From Mycolicibacterium helvum (GTDB taxonomy: Bacteria > Actinomycetota > Actinomycetes > Mycobacteriales > Mycobacteriaceae), in NCBI RefSeq assembly GCF_010731895.1, contig NZ_AP022596.1, positions 1,550,001-1,614,000 on the forward strand: a stretch of 64,000 bases of DNA, in the 5' to 3' direction. The notes under the pieces are model-generated. The model saw nothing but the letters and a program-made list of their open reading frames with translations, ran no database searches and had not been told where the DNA came from. Shown here piece after piece: positions 44,160 through 53,279 of the stretch; within the stretch, counting starts at the first letter, position 1, and each line of letters opens with the position of its first letter. A program made the translations under genes and the position numbers.

Positions 44160-45281
44160 ATGAGCAGGCGCTGCTACGCACTGGTGCTGGTGGCGATCGT
44201 GGTCGCACTCTGCGGTGGCGCACCGGCATTGGCGCCACCAGCGGCTGCGCAGGAACGGACGGTGTCGCTGGCCGTGTACCAGATGTCACCGTTCGTGATC
44301 GAGAATCAGGGGCAGTGGACCGGGTTCACGATCGAGCTGTGGGAGCAGATCGCTCAGCGTCTCGGCTGGAAGACGAGTTACGTCAACGTCGGTGACGTCA
44401 AGAACCAGCTGCAGGCCGTCGCCGACGGCACGGCCGATATCGCCGCCGGCGGTCTGTCGATCACCGCCGAACGTGAACAGCGCTTTGACTTTTCACAGCC
44501 GATTCTCGACGCCGGGCTGCAGATCATGGTTCCCCGCGGGGACCACTCGGACTCCACACCAGGACTGCGCAGTTTCCTGGACCTGCTGTGGTCCAAGTCC
44601 ATGCTGGTCTGGCTGGGTGCGGCAGCGGTGGTCGCCCTCATTCCGGCCCACATCATGTGGTTGACCGAGCGCCGCCACCCGGAGTCAATGGTCGCCCGAT
44701 CATATTTCCCAGGCATATTCCAGGCCTTCGCCTGGGGCTTCGGTGCGCTCGCGGCTGTGCCTCCAGGTGAACCGCAGAACTGGGTGGGCCGCTCACTGGC
44801 GATTCTGTGGGGCTTCGCCGGCATCATCTTCGTCGCGCTGTACACCGCCAACCTCACGGCAAATCTGACCGTCGAACAGATCGAGAGCCGGATAGCCGGA
44901 CCGGACGACCTCTACGGCAAATCGGTTGCGACCGTGTCCAATACGACGTCCACCGACTACTTACAGGACATGGGCATCGGGTTCACCGCTCTACCCACCA
45001 TCGACGATTGCTATCAAGCCATCGAACAGGGCACGGCAGAGGCGGTGGTCTTCGACGCGCCGGTCCTGCGCTATTACGTGACCCACCGGGGTGTCGGTAA
45101 GACCGAGATGACCGGCGCCAGATTCCACGATGAAGACTACGGTGTGGCGTTCCGGTTGGGCAGCGACCTGCGCAAGCCCGTCGACGGAGCGCTGCTGGCC
45201 ATCCGCGAGGATGGCACCTACCAAACGATCTACCGGAAGTGGTTCGGCTCTGAAGTACACACATCCGGCGAGCGCAACTGA
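44160..45281 (+). CDS. Ionotropic-glutamate-receptor-like channel / periplasmic-binding fusion
   Basis: The 373-residue product has a signal peptide (about 1-30), then a ligand-binding domain split in two, as in GluR0-type prokaryotic glutamate receptors. S1 (about 33-140) carries LSITAEREQRFDFSQPI, whose Arg105 normally binds the ligand carboxylate. Next are a helix (145-168), a re-entrant pore-like segment (182-204), a second helix (209-231) and the iGluR gate motif as LYTANLTANLT (228-238). S2 (240-365) has the acidic ligand residue in VVFDAPVLRYY. The K+ filter TVGYG of GluR0 is absent. ATG 44160 follows GGGAGG. Alternatively it is an ABC-type receptor with membrane helices. Confidence 0.75.
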   Translation: MSRRCYALVLVAIVVALCGGAPALAPPAAAQERTVSLAVYQMSPFVIENQGQWTGFTIELWEQIAQRLGWKTSYVNVGDVKNQLQAVADGTADIAAGGLSITAEREQRFDFSQPILDAGLQIMVPRGDHSDSTPGLRSFLDLLWSKSMLVWLGAAAVVALIPAHIMWLTERRHPESMVARSYFPGIFQAFAWGFGALAAVPPGEPQNWVGRSLAILWGFAGIIFVALYTANLTANLTVEQIESRIAGPDDLYGKSVATVSNTTSTDYLQDMGIGFTALPTIDDCYQAIEQGTAEAVVFDAPVLRYYVTHRGVGKTEMTGARFHDEDYGVAFRLGSDLRKPVDGALLAIREDGTYQTIYRKWFGSEVHTSGERN

Positions 45282-45313
45282 TCCTCTCCCATCGCCGACT
45301 AATGTCGTCGGCT

Positions 45314-46171
45314 ATGACCGATCTGCCCTCTGAATGGACCCACGAGCCGCGCAAGATCCTGCAGTTCCGCCCGGGTAGCAAGGTCGGCGACATCGACCCC
45401 AACTCCAGCCCTGGATACCGCGGCGCCAAGAACGGTTCAGAATCGGTGCAGGCCGAGCGCAACACCCGCTTCGCCGGCTTGCAGGAGATGCTCTACGCCA
45501 ACGGCAAGGCCGGCGACAAGCGCTCTCTGCTGTTGGTGCTGCAAGGCATGGACACCGCAGGCAAGGGTGGCATCGTCAAGCATGTCGTGGGCGCCGGCGA
45601 CCCAATGGGCATCCGCTACACCAGTTTCGGCGTTCCGACCGAAGAAGAGCGCGCGCACCATTACCTGTGGCGCGTCCGCAAGGCGCTGCCGACCGGCGGA
45701 CATATCGGGGTATTCGACCGATCGCACTACGAGGACGTGCTGGTGGTTCGGGTGCACGACCTGGTGCCGCGCGACGTATGGGAACCACGCTACGACGAGA
45801 TCAACGCCTTCGAGAAGGAGCTCGTGGACTCCGGAACCACGATCGTCAAGTGCGCAATGTTCGTCTCCCTCGACGAGCAGAGACGCCGGCTGGCCGAACG
45901 CCTCGACCGGCCCGACAAGTACTGGAAGTACAACCCGGGCGACGTCACCGAACGCCTGCTCTGGCCGGCCTACCAGCAGGCCTATCAGGCTGTGCTGGAC
46001 CGGACTTCGACCGATTACGCGCCGTGGTTCGTCATCCCGAGTGACAAGAAGTGGTACAGCCGCCTCGCCATCAACGAGTTGCTGATCGAGGCACTCAAGA
46101 GCATGGGACTGTCCTGGCCGCCGGCCGGCTTCGACGTCGAGGCCGAGAAAAAGCGGCTGGCACAAGCCTGA
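45314..46171 (+). CDS. ppk2: Polyphosphate kinase 2 family protein
   Basis: The 285-residue product is a PPK2 with Walker A GMDTAGKGG (about 78-86), the following KHVVGAGDPMGIR lid region and Walker B VFDRSHYEDVL with Asp135. One-domain PPK2s mainly use polyphosphate to phosphorylate NDP or NMP. ATG 45302 is also in frame four codons earlier; 45314 is eight bases after TAATGT (45300-45305), which fits a leaderless start. It follows the receptor-like gene by 32 bp. M. smegmatis has a PPK2 (MSMEG_0891) in this neighbourhood. Confidence 0.92.
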   Translation: MTDLPSEWTHEPRKILQFRPGSKVGDIDPNSSPGYRGAKNGSESVQAERNTRFAGLQEMLYANGKAGDKRSLLLVLQGMDTAGKGGIVKHVVGAGDPMGIRYTSFGVPTEEERAHHYLWRVRKALPTGGHIGVFDRSHYEDVLVVRVHDLVPRDVWEPRYDEINAFEKELVDSGTTIVKCAMFVSLDEQRRRLAERLDRPDKYWKYNPGDVTERLLWPAYQQAYQAVLDRTSTDYAPWFVIPSDKKWYSRLAINELLIEALKSMGLSWPPAGFDVEAEKKRLAQA

Positions 46172-46174
46172 CGG

Positions 46175-47071
<897 letters not shown>

Positions 47072-47185
47072 TTACTTCATGGTCTGATGCCGCGAAAGCA
47101 GTGGTGCTGCAACGGCACCCCCCGACCAAAACCAGGAGCCTAGTCAATTCGTCTCCGAATTGCACAAGGCGCGAGGCGGCGTCGA

Positions 47186-47206
47186 GCGTCAGGCGTCAGG
47201 CGTCAG
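47186..47206. repeat. Three 7-bp direct repeats at the fadB2 stop
   Basis: GCGTCAG occurs three times head to tail and covers the fadB2 stop codon. It is of the size that arises by slippage. Confidence 0.85.
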
Positions 47207-48057
47207 TAGGTGTAAAAGCCTTGTCCGGACTTCTTGCCCAGCATTCCGGCCTCAACCATCCGGAGCAGCAGGGGCGGCGGGGCGTAGTGCGCGTCCTTGA
47301 GTTCGTCGTACATGGAGTCGGCGATGAGCTTCATGGTGTCCAGGCCGATGAGATCCGAGAGCCGCAACGGGCCCATCGGATGCGAGAGGCCGGCTACGAC
47401 GGCGGTGTCCACATCCTCGATGGTGGCAACGCCTGCCTCGACCATCCTGATGGCCGACAACAGGTAGGGCACCAGCAGTGCGTTGACGACGAATCCGGAG
47501 CGGTCGCCGCAGCGCACCACCTTCTTTCCGAGGACCTCGCTCGCGAATTGCTCAACCCTGGCGATAGCCCCGTCGGAGGTGACCAGCGTGTTGATCAGCT
47601 CGACCAGCGGCAGCACCGGTACCGGGTTGAAGAAGTGCAACCCCAGTACCCGGCTCGGATTCTGGGTGGCCGAAGCGATTTTCATGATCGGGATGCTCGA
47701 GGTGTTCGACGCCAGCACCGCGTCAGGGTCGGTGATGATCCGGTCGAGTTCACCGAAGATCTTTCCCTTGACGGTCTCGTCCTCCACGACCGCCTCGATA
47801 ACAAGCTGGCGATCGGCCATGTCAGCGAGGTCGGTGGTGAACCTCAGCCGGGCCAGCGCGGCGTCGCGATCCCCCTCGGTGAGCTTGCCCTTGCTCGCTG
47901 CCCGCTCGAGCGAGCCGGTGAGGCGGTTGCGCCCGCCGGCGAGGAGTTCTTCGGTCGGCTCGAAGACGACGACATCTGCGCCTGCCTTGGCTGCGACCTC
48001 GGCGATGCCGGAGCCCATCTGCCCCGCGCCGACCACACCAACTCGTTGAATGCTCAA
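47203..48057 (-). CDS. fadB2: 3-hydroxybutyryl-CoA dehydrogenase
   Basis: The product (284 residues) oxidises 3-hydroxyacyl-CoA with NAD: RVGVVGAGQMGSGIAEVAA at the N-terminus, SNTSSIPI and the catalytic His in HFFNPVPVLPLVE, and KKSGQGFYTY at the end. Three starts compete. ATG 48063 directly abuts GAGGAG and ATG 48075 lies in a strong hairpin. TTG 48057 has GAGGAG exactly six bases upstream, so I use it. The gene is 141 bp downstream of aceA in the same direction. Confidence 0.92.
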   Translation of the reverse strand: MSIQRVGVVGAGQMGSGIAEVAAKAGADVVVFEPTEELLAGGRNRLTGSLERAASKGKLTEGDRDAALARLRFTTDLADMADRQLVIEAVVEDETVKGKIFGELDRIITDPDAVLASNTSSIPIMKIASATQNPSRVLGLHFFNPVPVLPLVELINTLVTSDGAIARVEQFASEVLGKKVVRCGDRSGFVVNALLVPYLLSAIRMVEAGVATIEDVDTAVVAGLSHPMGPLRLSDLIGLDTMKLIADSMYDELKDAHYAPPPLLLRMVEAGMLGKKSGQGFYTY

Positions 48058-48071
48058 CTTCATCTCCTCAC

Positions 48072-48110
48072 ACATCAGGCCCCGCCCAATATAAGGACGG
48101 GGCCTGATGT
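48072..48110 (-). terminator. Strong hairpin between aceA and fadB2
   Basis: Arms ACATCAGGCCCCG (48072-48084) and CGGGGCCTGATGT (48098-48110) are perfect complements of 13 bp with a 13-base loop. No U-tract follows on either strand, so it is not a classic intrinsic terminator; it ends two bases before the fadB2 ribosome binding site and could attenuate, process or protect mRNA. Confidence 0.5.
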
Positions 48111-48197
48111 CACAAACAGCGACTCTCGCGGCAGCGAATTAGTGGCTCCGGCTTATCGGTTCCACGTCACTCCTCGCGGCCCGGGGGCCGCGCATCA

Positions 48198-49484
48198 TCA
48201 GTGGAACTGGCCCTCTTCGGTCGAGCCCGCGAGAGCTGTCGTCGAACTGGTCGGGTCCACGGTCGTGGCGATCCGGTCGAAGTACCCGGCGCCGACCTCA
48301 CGCTGGTGCTTGGTTGCGGTGTAGCCACGCTCCTCGGCGGCGAACTCGCGCTCCTGCAGCTCGACGTACGCGGTCATCTGGTTGCGGGCGTAGCCGTAGG
48401 CCAGATCGAACATCGAGTAGTTCAGGGCGTGGAAGCCGGCCAGCGTGATGAACTGGAACTTGAAGCCCATGGCGCCGAGCTCCTTCTGGAACCGGGCGAT
48501 GGTCGAATCGTCCAGGTGCTTGCGCCAGTTGAACGACGGCGAGCAGTTGTAGGCCAGCATCTGGTCGGGGAACTCGCTCTTGACGCCCTCGGCGAAGCGG
48601 CGGGCCAGGTCCAGGTCCGGGGTACCGGTCTCCATCCAGATCAGGTCGGAGTACGGCGCGTAGGACTTGGCGCGGGCGATGCACGGCTCGAGGCCGTTCT
48701 TCACCCGGTAGAAGCCCTCGGCGGTGCGCTCGCCGGTGATGAACGGCTGGTCACGCTCGTCGACGTCGGAGGTGATCAGCGTGGCGGCCTCGGCGTCGGT
48801 ACGGGCGATGACGACGGTCGGGACGTCCGCGACGTCGGCCGCAAGACGGGCCGAGGTCAGGGTGCGGATGTGCTGCTGGGTCGGGATCAGCACCTTGCCA
48901 CCGAGGTGGCCGCACTTCTTCTCCGAAGCCAGCTGGTCTTCCCAGTGCGAACCCGCGACACCGGCGGCGATCATCGCCTTCTGCAGTTCGTAGACGTTGA
49001 GTGCGCCACCGAAGCCGGCCTCACCGTCGGCGACGATCGGGGCCAGCCAGTTCTCCACGGAGGTGTCGCCCTCGACCTTGGCGATCTCGTCGGCGCGCAG
49101 CAGCGCGTTGTTGATGCGGCGCACCACCTGCGGCACCGAGTTGGCCGGGTAGAGGCTCTGGTCGGGGTAGGTGTGACCGGACAGGTTTGCGTCACCGGCG
49201 ACCTGCCAACCCGACAGGTAGATGGCCTTGAGGCCGGCGCGGACCTGCTGGACGGCCATGTTGCCGGTCAGCGCGCCCAGCGCGTTGACGAACTCCATAT
49301 CGTGCAGCTGGTTCCAGAGCACCTCAGCGCCGCGGCGGGCCAGGGTGGCCTCCTCGACGACACTGCCCTGCAGCGCGACGACGTCGGCCGGGGTGTAGGT
49401 GCGAGTGAGGCCCTTCCAGCGGGGATTGGTGTCCCAGTCGCGCTGGATTTCTTCTGCGGTCTTCGGCTGGCCAACGTTGGACAT
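48198..49484 (-). CDS. aceA: Isocitrate lyase
   Basis: The 428-residue enzyme splits isocitrate to glyoxylate and succinate and, in mycobacteria, also cleaves 2-methylisocitrate. The catalytic Cys191 lies in [34 protein letters not shown] and the C-terminal helix GYGARNQM are typical of the short (ICL1) class. ATG 49484 has AGAAGGAG upstream. The 260-bp upstream region contains RamB-like sites. Confidence 0.97.
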   Translation of the reverse strand: MSNVGQPKTAEEIQRDWDTNPRWKGLTRTYTPADVVALQGSVVEEATLARRGAEVLWNQLHDMEFVNALGALTGNMAVQQVRAGLKAIYLSGWQVAGDANLSGHTYPDQSLYPANSVPQVVRRINNALLRADEIAKVEGDTSVENWLAPIVADGEAGFGGALNVYELQKAMIAAGVAGSHWEDQLASEKKCGHLGGKVLIPTQQHIRTLTSARLAADVADVPTVVIARTDAEAATLITSDVDERDQPFITGERTAEGFYRVKNGLEPCIARAKSYAPYSDLIWMETGTPDLDLARRFAEGVKSEFPDQMLAYNCSPSFNWRKHLDDSTIARFQKELGAMGFKFQFITLAGFHALNYSMFDLAYGYARNQMTAYVELQEREFAAEERGYTATKHQREVGAGYFDRIATTVDPTSSTTALAGSTEEGQFH

Positions 49485-49744
49485 CGCCTACTCCTTCTCA
49501 ATCGAGGTCGCCACCTTGACGGGAAGTGAACTGTTAACGTCAATGCAGCTTCGCTTGTGTGCTCCCACGAGCATGCCTCGCATCATTAGTGCAGTTCAAG
49601 CCAATATGAGTGCCAATTTTCGCCAACAGCACCGACGAGTTTGCGAAGTTTGCGAAGGTCGCCGTCACCTGAACCGGTTCAGAAGTTACCGACGGGTAGC
49701 ACCTTTTCGCAGGTCAGTACGCTTGTACTGTTAAACCGCGACGC
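49485..49744. other. 260-bp promoter region of aceA
   Basis: It holds the tandem GTTTGCGAA sites, further TTTTCGC-type cores (49617-49626 and 49704-49711) and CACTAATGAT on the minus strand as a possible -10. No ORF is convincing. Confidence 0.45.
49639..49656. promoter_or_regulatory. ramB: Candidate RamB operator upstream of aceA
   Basis: GTTTGCGAA is repeated twice head to tail, sharing the TGCGAAG core with the ramB palindrome and resembling the TTTGC-AA-type RamB sites known from Corynebacterium and the M. tuberculosis icl promoter. It lies 155 bp upstream of the aceA start. Confidence 0.55.
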
Positions 49745-50566
49745 TCAGAGCGGGAAGATCGCGGCGAGAGCTTTGATCTCGTCGCCGACGACGTATGTGA
49801 GCGTTCTAACAGTGCGATCGGTCAGCTCCGGCCCGAACTTGTCGGTGGAGCCGGGCGGATACACGTGCAGCAGGATTTCGAGCTTGTCGCCCAGGGCCAC
49901 CGGCGCATCGTGCTCGATGGTGATGCGCAGCGGGGCGTCGAGTAACTCGGGATGGGGCGCCAGGAACTCCTCGACGACCTTCCAGTACACCGAGTTGTTG
50001 ACGTGGTCGAAAAAGTCGATATCGCTCACCCGAATCGGGAATTCGCGGATCTCGGTGGCATCGTGGCGCGCACCGGCGCTCAGGTAGGACTTCCAGCGCA
50101 GCCGATTGACTGCGGTGGTGCGTTTCAGACCGTCCAAGAAGTCATCGGAGATGCGGGCCGGCCCCTGCGTCTCCCGGTTGATGTTGATCCAGAAGGCCTC
50201 TGATTCAATCAACCCGCCCTTGCGGCCATCGATGCGGACCCGCATCTCACACCAGCGGTTCGAGGTGCCCGAGCACCAGCGGCGCATGCGGAGCATGTCC
50301 TGGAATTCGATGGGCCGGATCAGATCGACCATCGTGCGCCGGACGATCCACAACGGATGGGTTTCCTCGTGGCCCATCTCGCGTAACTGGTCCTGGCCGA
50401 CGTCCTGGATATGACGGCAGGCCGCGTCGAGCCGCAGTCGGCCCACGCGGTCGATGTCGCCGACCCGAAGCGGCCATTCCCGGTCGAAGACGTCGGGGTT
50501 CGGATCGGGAACGGGCATCAGCACCTTCGCCAATCCGGTGTCTGCGGTGCGCCCAGGTGCGCTCAT
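49745..50566 (-). CDS. Acyl-ACP thioesterase-like (FatA/FatB family) double hot-dog protein
   Basis: The 273-residue product contains two hot-dog domains: REWPLRVGDIDRVGRLRLDAACRHIQDVGQDQL (first helix-in-sheet) and REFPIRVSDIDFFDHVNNSVYWKVVEEFL, which carries the D-x2-x-HVNN pattern of acyl-ACP thioesterases. It should release fatty or mycolate intermediates from acyl carrier protein or CoA. ATG 50566 is preferred to the upstream open frame; GACGAGGCGAG precedes it. Rv0466 is the counterpart. It is divergent from ramB. Confidence 0.85.
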   Translation of the reverse strand: MSAPGRTADTGLAKVLMPVPDPNPDVFDREWPLRVGDIDRVGRLRLDAACRHIQDVGQDQLREMGHEETHPLWIVRRTMVDLIRPIEFQDMLRMRRWCSGTSNRWCEMRVRIDGRKGGLIESEAFWININRETQGPARISDDFLDGLKRTTAVNRLRWKSYLSAGARHDATEIREFPIRVSDIDFFDHVNNSVYWKVVEEFLAPHPELLDAPLRITIEHDAPVALGDKLEILLHVYPPGSTDKFGPELTDRTVRTLTYVVGDEIKALAAIFPL

Positions 50567-50652
50567 CTCGCCTCGTCCTCTCCCCATTCCCCGTCCCAGC
50601 GCAAGCATGCCAAAGGGCCCCTTGAATGCCAACCAGCCTGCGTTGCCAACGC

Positions 50653-50671
50653 TGCGAAGATGCTCTTCGCA
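50653..50671. promoter_or_regulatory. ramB: Candidate RamB autoregulatory operator
   Basis: TGCGAAGA-TGC-TCTTCGCA is a perfect 8-bp inverted repeat with 3-bp spacer. It occupies about -39 to -21 relative to the predicted ramB start point, so binding would block the -35 region. Confidence 0.7.
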
Positions 50672-50679
50672 GCCCTCGG

Positions 50680-50685
50680 TAGGCT
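50680..50685 (+). promoter_or_regulatory. -10 box of ramB (leaderless)
   Basis: TAGGCT, six bases, GTG 50692; the palindrome at 50653 lies directly upstream. Confidence 0.65.
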
Positions 50686-50691
50686 GGGCAG

Positions 50692-52107
50692 GTGTCCAAG
50701 ACGTTCGTCGGCTCCCGGATACGACAACTGCGCAGCGAACGCGGATTCAGCCAGGCCGCGTTGGCACAGATGCTCGAGATCTCACCCAGCTATCTCAACC
50801 AGATCGAGCACGACGTCCGTCCGCTGACGGTCGCGGTACTACTGCGCATCACCGAGGTGTTCGGGGTCGACGCCACCTTCTTCGCGTCCCAGGACGACAC
50901 CCGGCTGGTGGCCGAACTGCGTGAAGTCACGATGGATCGCGACCTCGAGATCGACGTCGACATGACCGAGGTGGCCGACATCGTCAACACCCACCCCGCC
51001 GTCGCCCGCGCGATCGTCAACCTGCACCGCCGCTACCGGATCACCACCGCACGGCTGGCCGCGGCCACCGAGGACCGCTTCAGCGACGGCAGCGGCAGCG
51101 GCGCGATCACGATGCCGCACGAGGAAGTCCGCGACTACTTCTACCAACGCCAGAACTATCTGCACGAACTCGACACCGCGGCAGAGGATCTCACCATCCG
51201 GATGCGCATGCACCGCGCCGAGCTGCCGCGGGAGCTGTCCGACCGGCTCACCATGGTGCACGGTGTGCACATCATCCGCCGCGTCGATCTCGGCGACACT
51301 GTGTTGCACCGCTACGATCCGGCATCTCGCACACTGGAGATCAGCAATCACCTGTCATCCGGCCAGCAGGTCTTCAAGATGGCAACCGAGCTGGCGTATT
51401 TGGAGTTCGGCGACCTGATCGACCGGCTGGTGGACGAGGGCAAGTTCACCAGCGAGGAATCACACAAGCTGGCCCGGCTCGGGCTGGCCAACTATTTCGC
51501 CGCAGCCACCGTGCTCCCCTACGGCCAGTTCCACCATATGGCGGAAAACTTCCGCTACGACGTCGAGCGCCTTTCGGCCTTCTATCAGGTCAGTTACGAG
51601 ACGATCTGCCACCGGCTCTCGACCCTGCAACGACCCTCGACGCGGGGCGTTCCCTTCTCGTTCGTCCGAGTGGACAAAGCCGGCAACATGTCGAAACGCC
51701 AGTCCGCCACCGGTTTTCACTTCTCCTCCGCCGGCGGGACCTGCCCGCTGTGGAACGTTTACGAGACGTTCGCCAACCCGGGCAAGATCCTGGTCCAGAT
51801 CGCCCAGATGCCCGACGGGCAGAACTACATGTGGGTGGCACGAACCGTCGAGCGACGCGCGTCCCGATACGGTCAGCCGGTCAAGACGTTCGCGATCGGC
51901 CTGGGTTGCGAGGCCCGGCACGCCAGCCGGCTGGTCTACTCGAAGGGTCTGGACCTCTCGTCGGACAGCGCCACACCGATCGGTGCCGGCTGCCGGGTGT
52001 GTGAACGCGACAACTGTCCCCAGCGCGCCTTCCCCGCCCTGGGCCGAGCATTGGATCTCGACGAGCACCGCAGCACAGTGTCGCCCTATTTGGTCAAGGA
52101 GTCATGA
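50692..52107 (+). CDS. ramB: Acetate/carbon-metabolism regulator RamB (XRE plus ScfR domain)
   Basis: The 471-residue product has an N-terminal Cro/C1 HTH (about 8-62: RIRQLRSERGFSQAALAQMLEISPSYLNQIEHDVRPL), then an IrrE-like central domain (SGQQVFKMATELAYLEFGDLID) and a Cys-rich ScfR-type C-terminus (GAGCRVCERDNCPQRAF). This is the RamB layout; RamB represses glyoxylate-bypass genes when acetate or fatty acids are not the carbon source. It lies next to aceA and shares operator cores with it. Its stop overlaps the following ATG (ATGA). Confidence 0.93.
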   Translation: MSKTFVGSRIRQLRSERGFSQAALAQMLEISPSYLNQIEHDVRPLTVAVLLRITEVFGVDATFFASQDDTRLVAELREVTMDRDLEIDVDMTEVADIVNTHPAVARAIVNLHRRYRITTARLAAATEDRFSDGSGSGAITMPHEEVRDYFYQRQNYLHELDTAAEDLTIRMRMHRAELPRELSDRLTMVHGVHIIRRVDLGDTVLHRYDPASRTLEISNHLSSGQQVFKMATELAYLEFGDLIDRLVDEGKFTSEESHKLARLGLANYFAAATVLPYGQFHHMAENFRYDVERLSAFYQVSYETICHRLSTLQRPSTRGVPFSFVRVDKAGNMSKRQSATGFHFSSAGGTCPLWNVYETFANPGKILVQIAQMPDGQNYMWVARTVERRASRYGQPVKTFAIGLGCEARHASRLVYSKGLDLSSDSATPIGAGCRVCERDNCPQRAFPALGRALDLDEHRSTVSPYLVKES

Positions 52108-52643
52108 TGGGTCAACGTATTCCGCCCGGCGGCCGACGCGAGCTCGGCTTGATCAACTGGGGTATCGCCCGATTGGGCGCCCGTTCGATTCGCGCCCCAC
52201 AGATGAACTTGTTCAACGTCCTCGGTCAGCACAAGCTGCTGTTCCTGTCGTTTCTGCCGTATTCGGGCGTTCTGCTGAATTGGGGCAAACTGCCCAAACG
52301 CGACAAGGAACTGGTGATCCTGCGGGTGGGGCACCTGCGCAACTCGGAGTACGAACTGCAGCAGCACCGCAGGCTGGCCAAGAGCCGCGGGCTTGATTCG
52401 GCGTTGCAGGACAAGATCTTTGCCGGCCCGACCGCCGAGGGGCTGACTGACCGACAGCGTGCCCTACTCACAGCGGTCGACGAGTTCATCCTCAACCGGG
52501 ACCTCACAGATGACACGTTCGCCGACCTGTCGGCGCACCTGACCCGCGAGCAGGTGATCGAATTCTGCGCCCTGGCAGGGCATTACGATGCGATCGCCGC
52601 AATCCTGGCCACGTTGCGCGTGCCGATGGACTTCCCGGACTGA
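52104..52643 (+). CDS. Carboxymuconolactone decarboxylase/AhpD-fold protein
   Basis: The 179-residue product has the AhpD-like alpha-helical fold with LVILRVGHLRNSEYELQQHRRLAKSRGL (E-x3-H motif of CMD proteins), but lacks the C-x-x-C of AhpD, so it is unlikely to be a peroxidase partner. It begins inside the last codon of ramB (ATGA overlap). Rv0464c is the counterpart. It stops head-on against the next gene's stop with no gap. Confidence 0.85.
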   Translation: MMGQRIPPGGRRELGLINWGIARLGARSIRAPQMNLFNVLGQHKLLFLSFLPYSGVLLNWGKLPKRDKELVILRVGHLRNSEYELQQHRRLAKSRGLDSALQDKIFAGPTAEGLTDRQRALLTAVDEFILNRDLTDDTFADLSAHLTREQVIEFCALAGHYDAIAAILATLRVPMDFPD

Positions 52644-52895
52644 CTACTCGCCGAAGTGCTTGGCCTTGACGGCCGGGGCCGCCTTCTCGGTGGCCAATGT
52701 CGCCGCCGCAATAGTCGTTGTCACGGTGTCGCCCTGCGTCATCGGGCCCGGCAGGATCGGCGCGGCCACCGGAGACACGTCGGGCGGGGCGCCCGTATCG
52801 GCTACGACGGCCAGCCCGCCCATCGCCACGATGGCGGCGCCCCCGGCCACCGCCAACAGGATTTTGGTACGCGAAGAACGCGTCGAATCAGCCAT
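52644..52895 (-). CDS. Small exported protein with N-terminal helix
   Basis: The 83-residue product has a basic start (RSSRTK), one hydrophobic helix (ILLAVAGGAAIVAMGGLAVV) and a Pro/Thr/Ala-rich outside segment (ADTGAPPDVSP...TTTIAAATLA). It could be a signal peptide or an anchor. ATG 52895 has GGGGGA six bases upstream. No family recognised. Confidence 0.65.
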   Translation of the reverse strand: MADSTRSSRTKILLAVAGGAAIVAMGGLAVVADTGAPPDVSPVAAPILPGPMTQGDTVTTTIAAATLATEKAAPAVKAKHFGE

Positions 52896-53009
52896 TTTTT
52901 CCCCCGTTTTCAGCACCGCGCTAACTGCAGCACAGGTGGTAGGGAGAGTGGACCAACATATGCTTGAGACAACCTGTAGCGAACCTGGCCAACGGCTGGC
53001 AGATGTCGT

Positions 53010-53279
53010 CTACAGGTAGGTGACCCCGAGCACGATCAGGGTGAAGATCACCGGGGACACCGGCACGCAGCCCAGAAACGCCGCCCACACCAGCCGTTTG
53101 CGCTGGTAGCTGCGCCACGCCAGGAATCCGATGACCGCGGCGAGCACCACGATCACCGCGGAAAGGACCAGCACCCAGAAGCTGACGTCCTCGCCATTGG
53201 TAGCGACGGAAATGCCGATCAGCCACAGGATGTGGCCGACCACAAGTCCGCCGATACCGGCGATCAGTGTCGGTCTCAA
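53010..53279 (-). CDS. Three-helix membrane protein coupled to lpdC
   Basis: The 89-residue product has hydrophobic segments [42 protein letters not shown] and [23 protein letters not shown], separated by short polar loops. The only start at the right place is TTG 53279, which overlaps the lpdC stop by four bases (TTGA); there is no ribosome binding site, so it depends on coupling. It matches Rv0463 by position. Confidence 0.65.
   Translation of the reverse strand: MRPTLIAGIGGLVVGHILWLIGISVATNGEDVSFWVLVLSAVIVVLAAVIGFLAWRSYQRKRLVWAAFLGCVPVSPVIFTLIVLGVTYL

Noticed and set aside
47161..47206. Repeat near fadB2 as a mobile-element end
   Set aside because: Only three 7-bp direct copies, no inverted repeats or transposase nearby.
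48064..48075. ATG 48075 as the fadB2 start
   Set aside because: It lies within the hairpin arm and the residues before QRVGVV are not conserved-looking.
48201..49529. 442-residue open frame opposite aceA
   Set aside because: Antisense shadow of a canonical isocitrate lyase.
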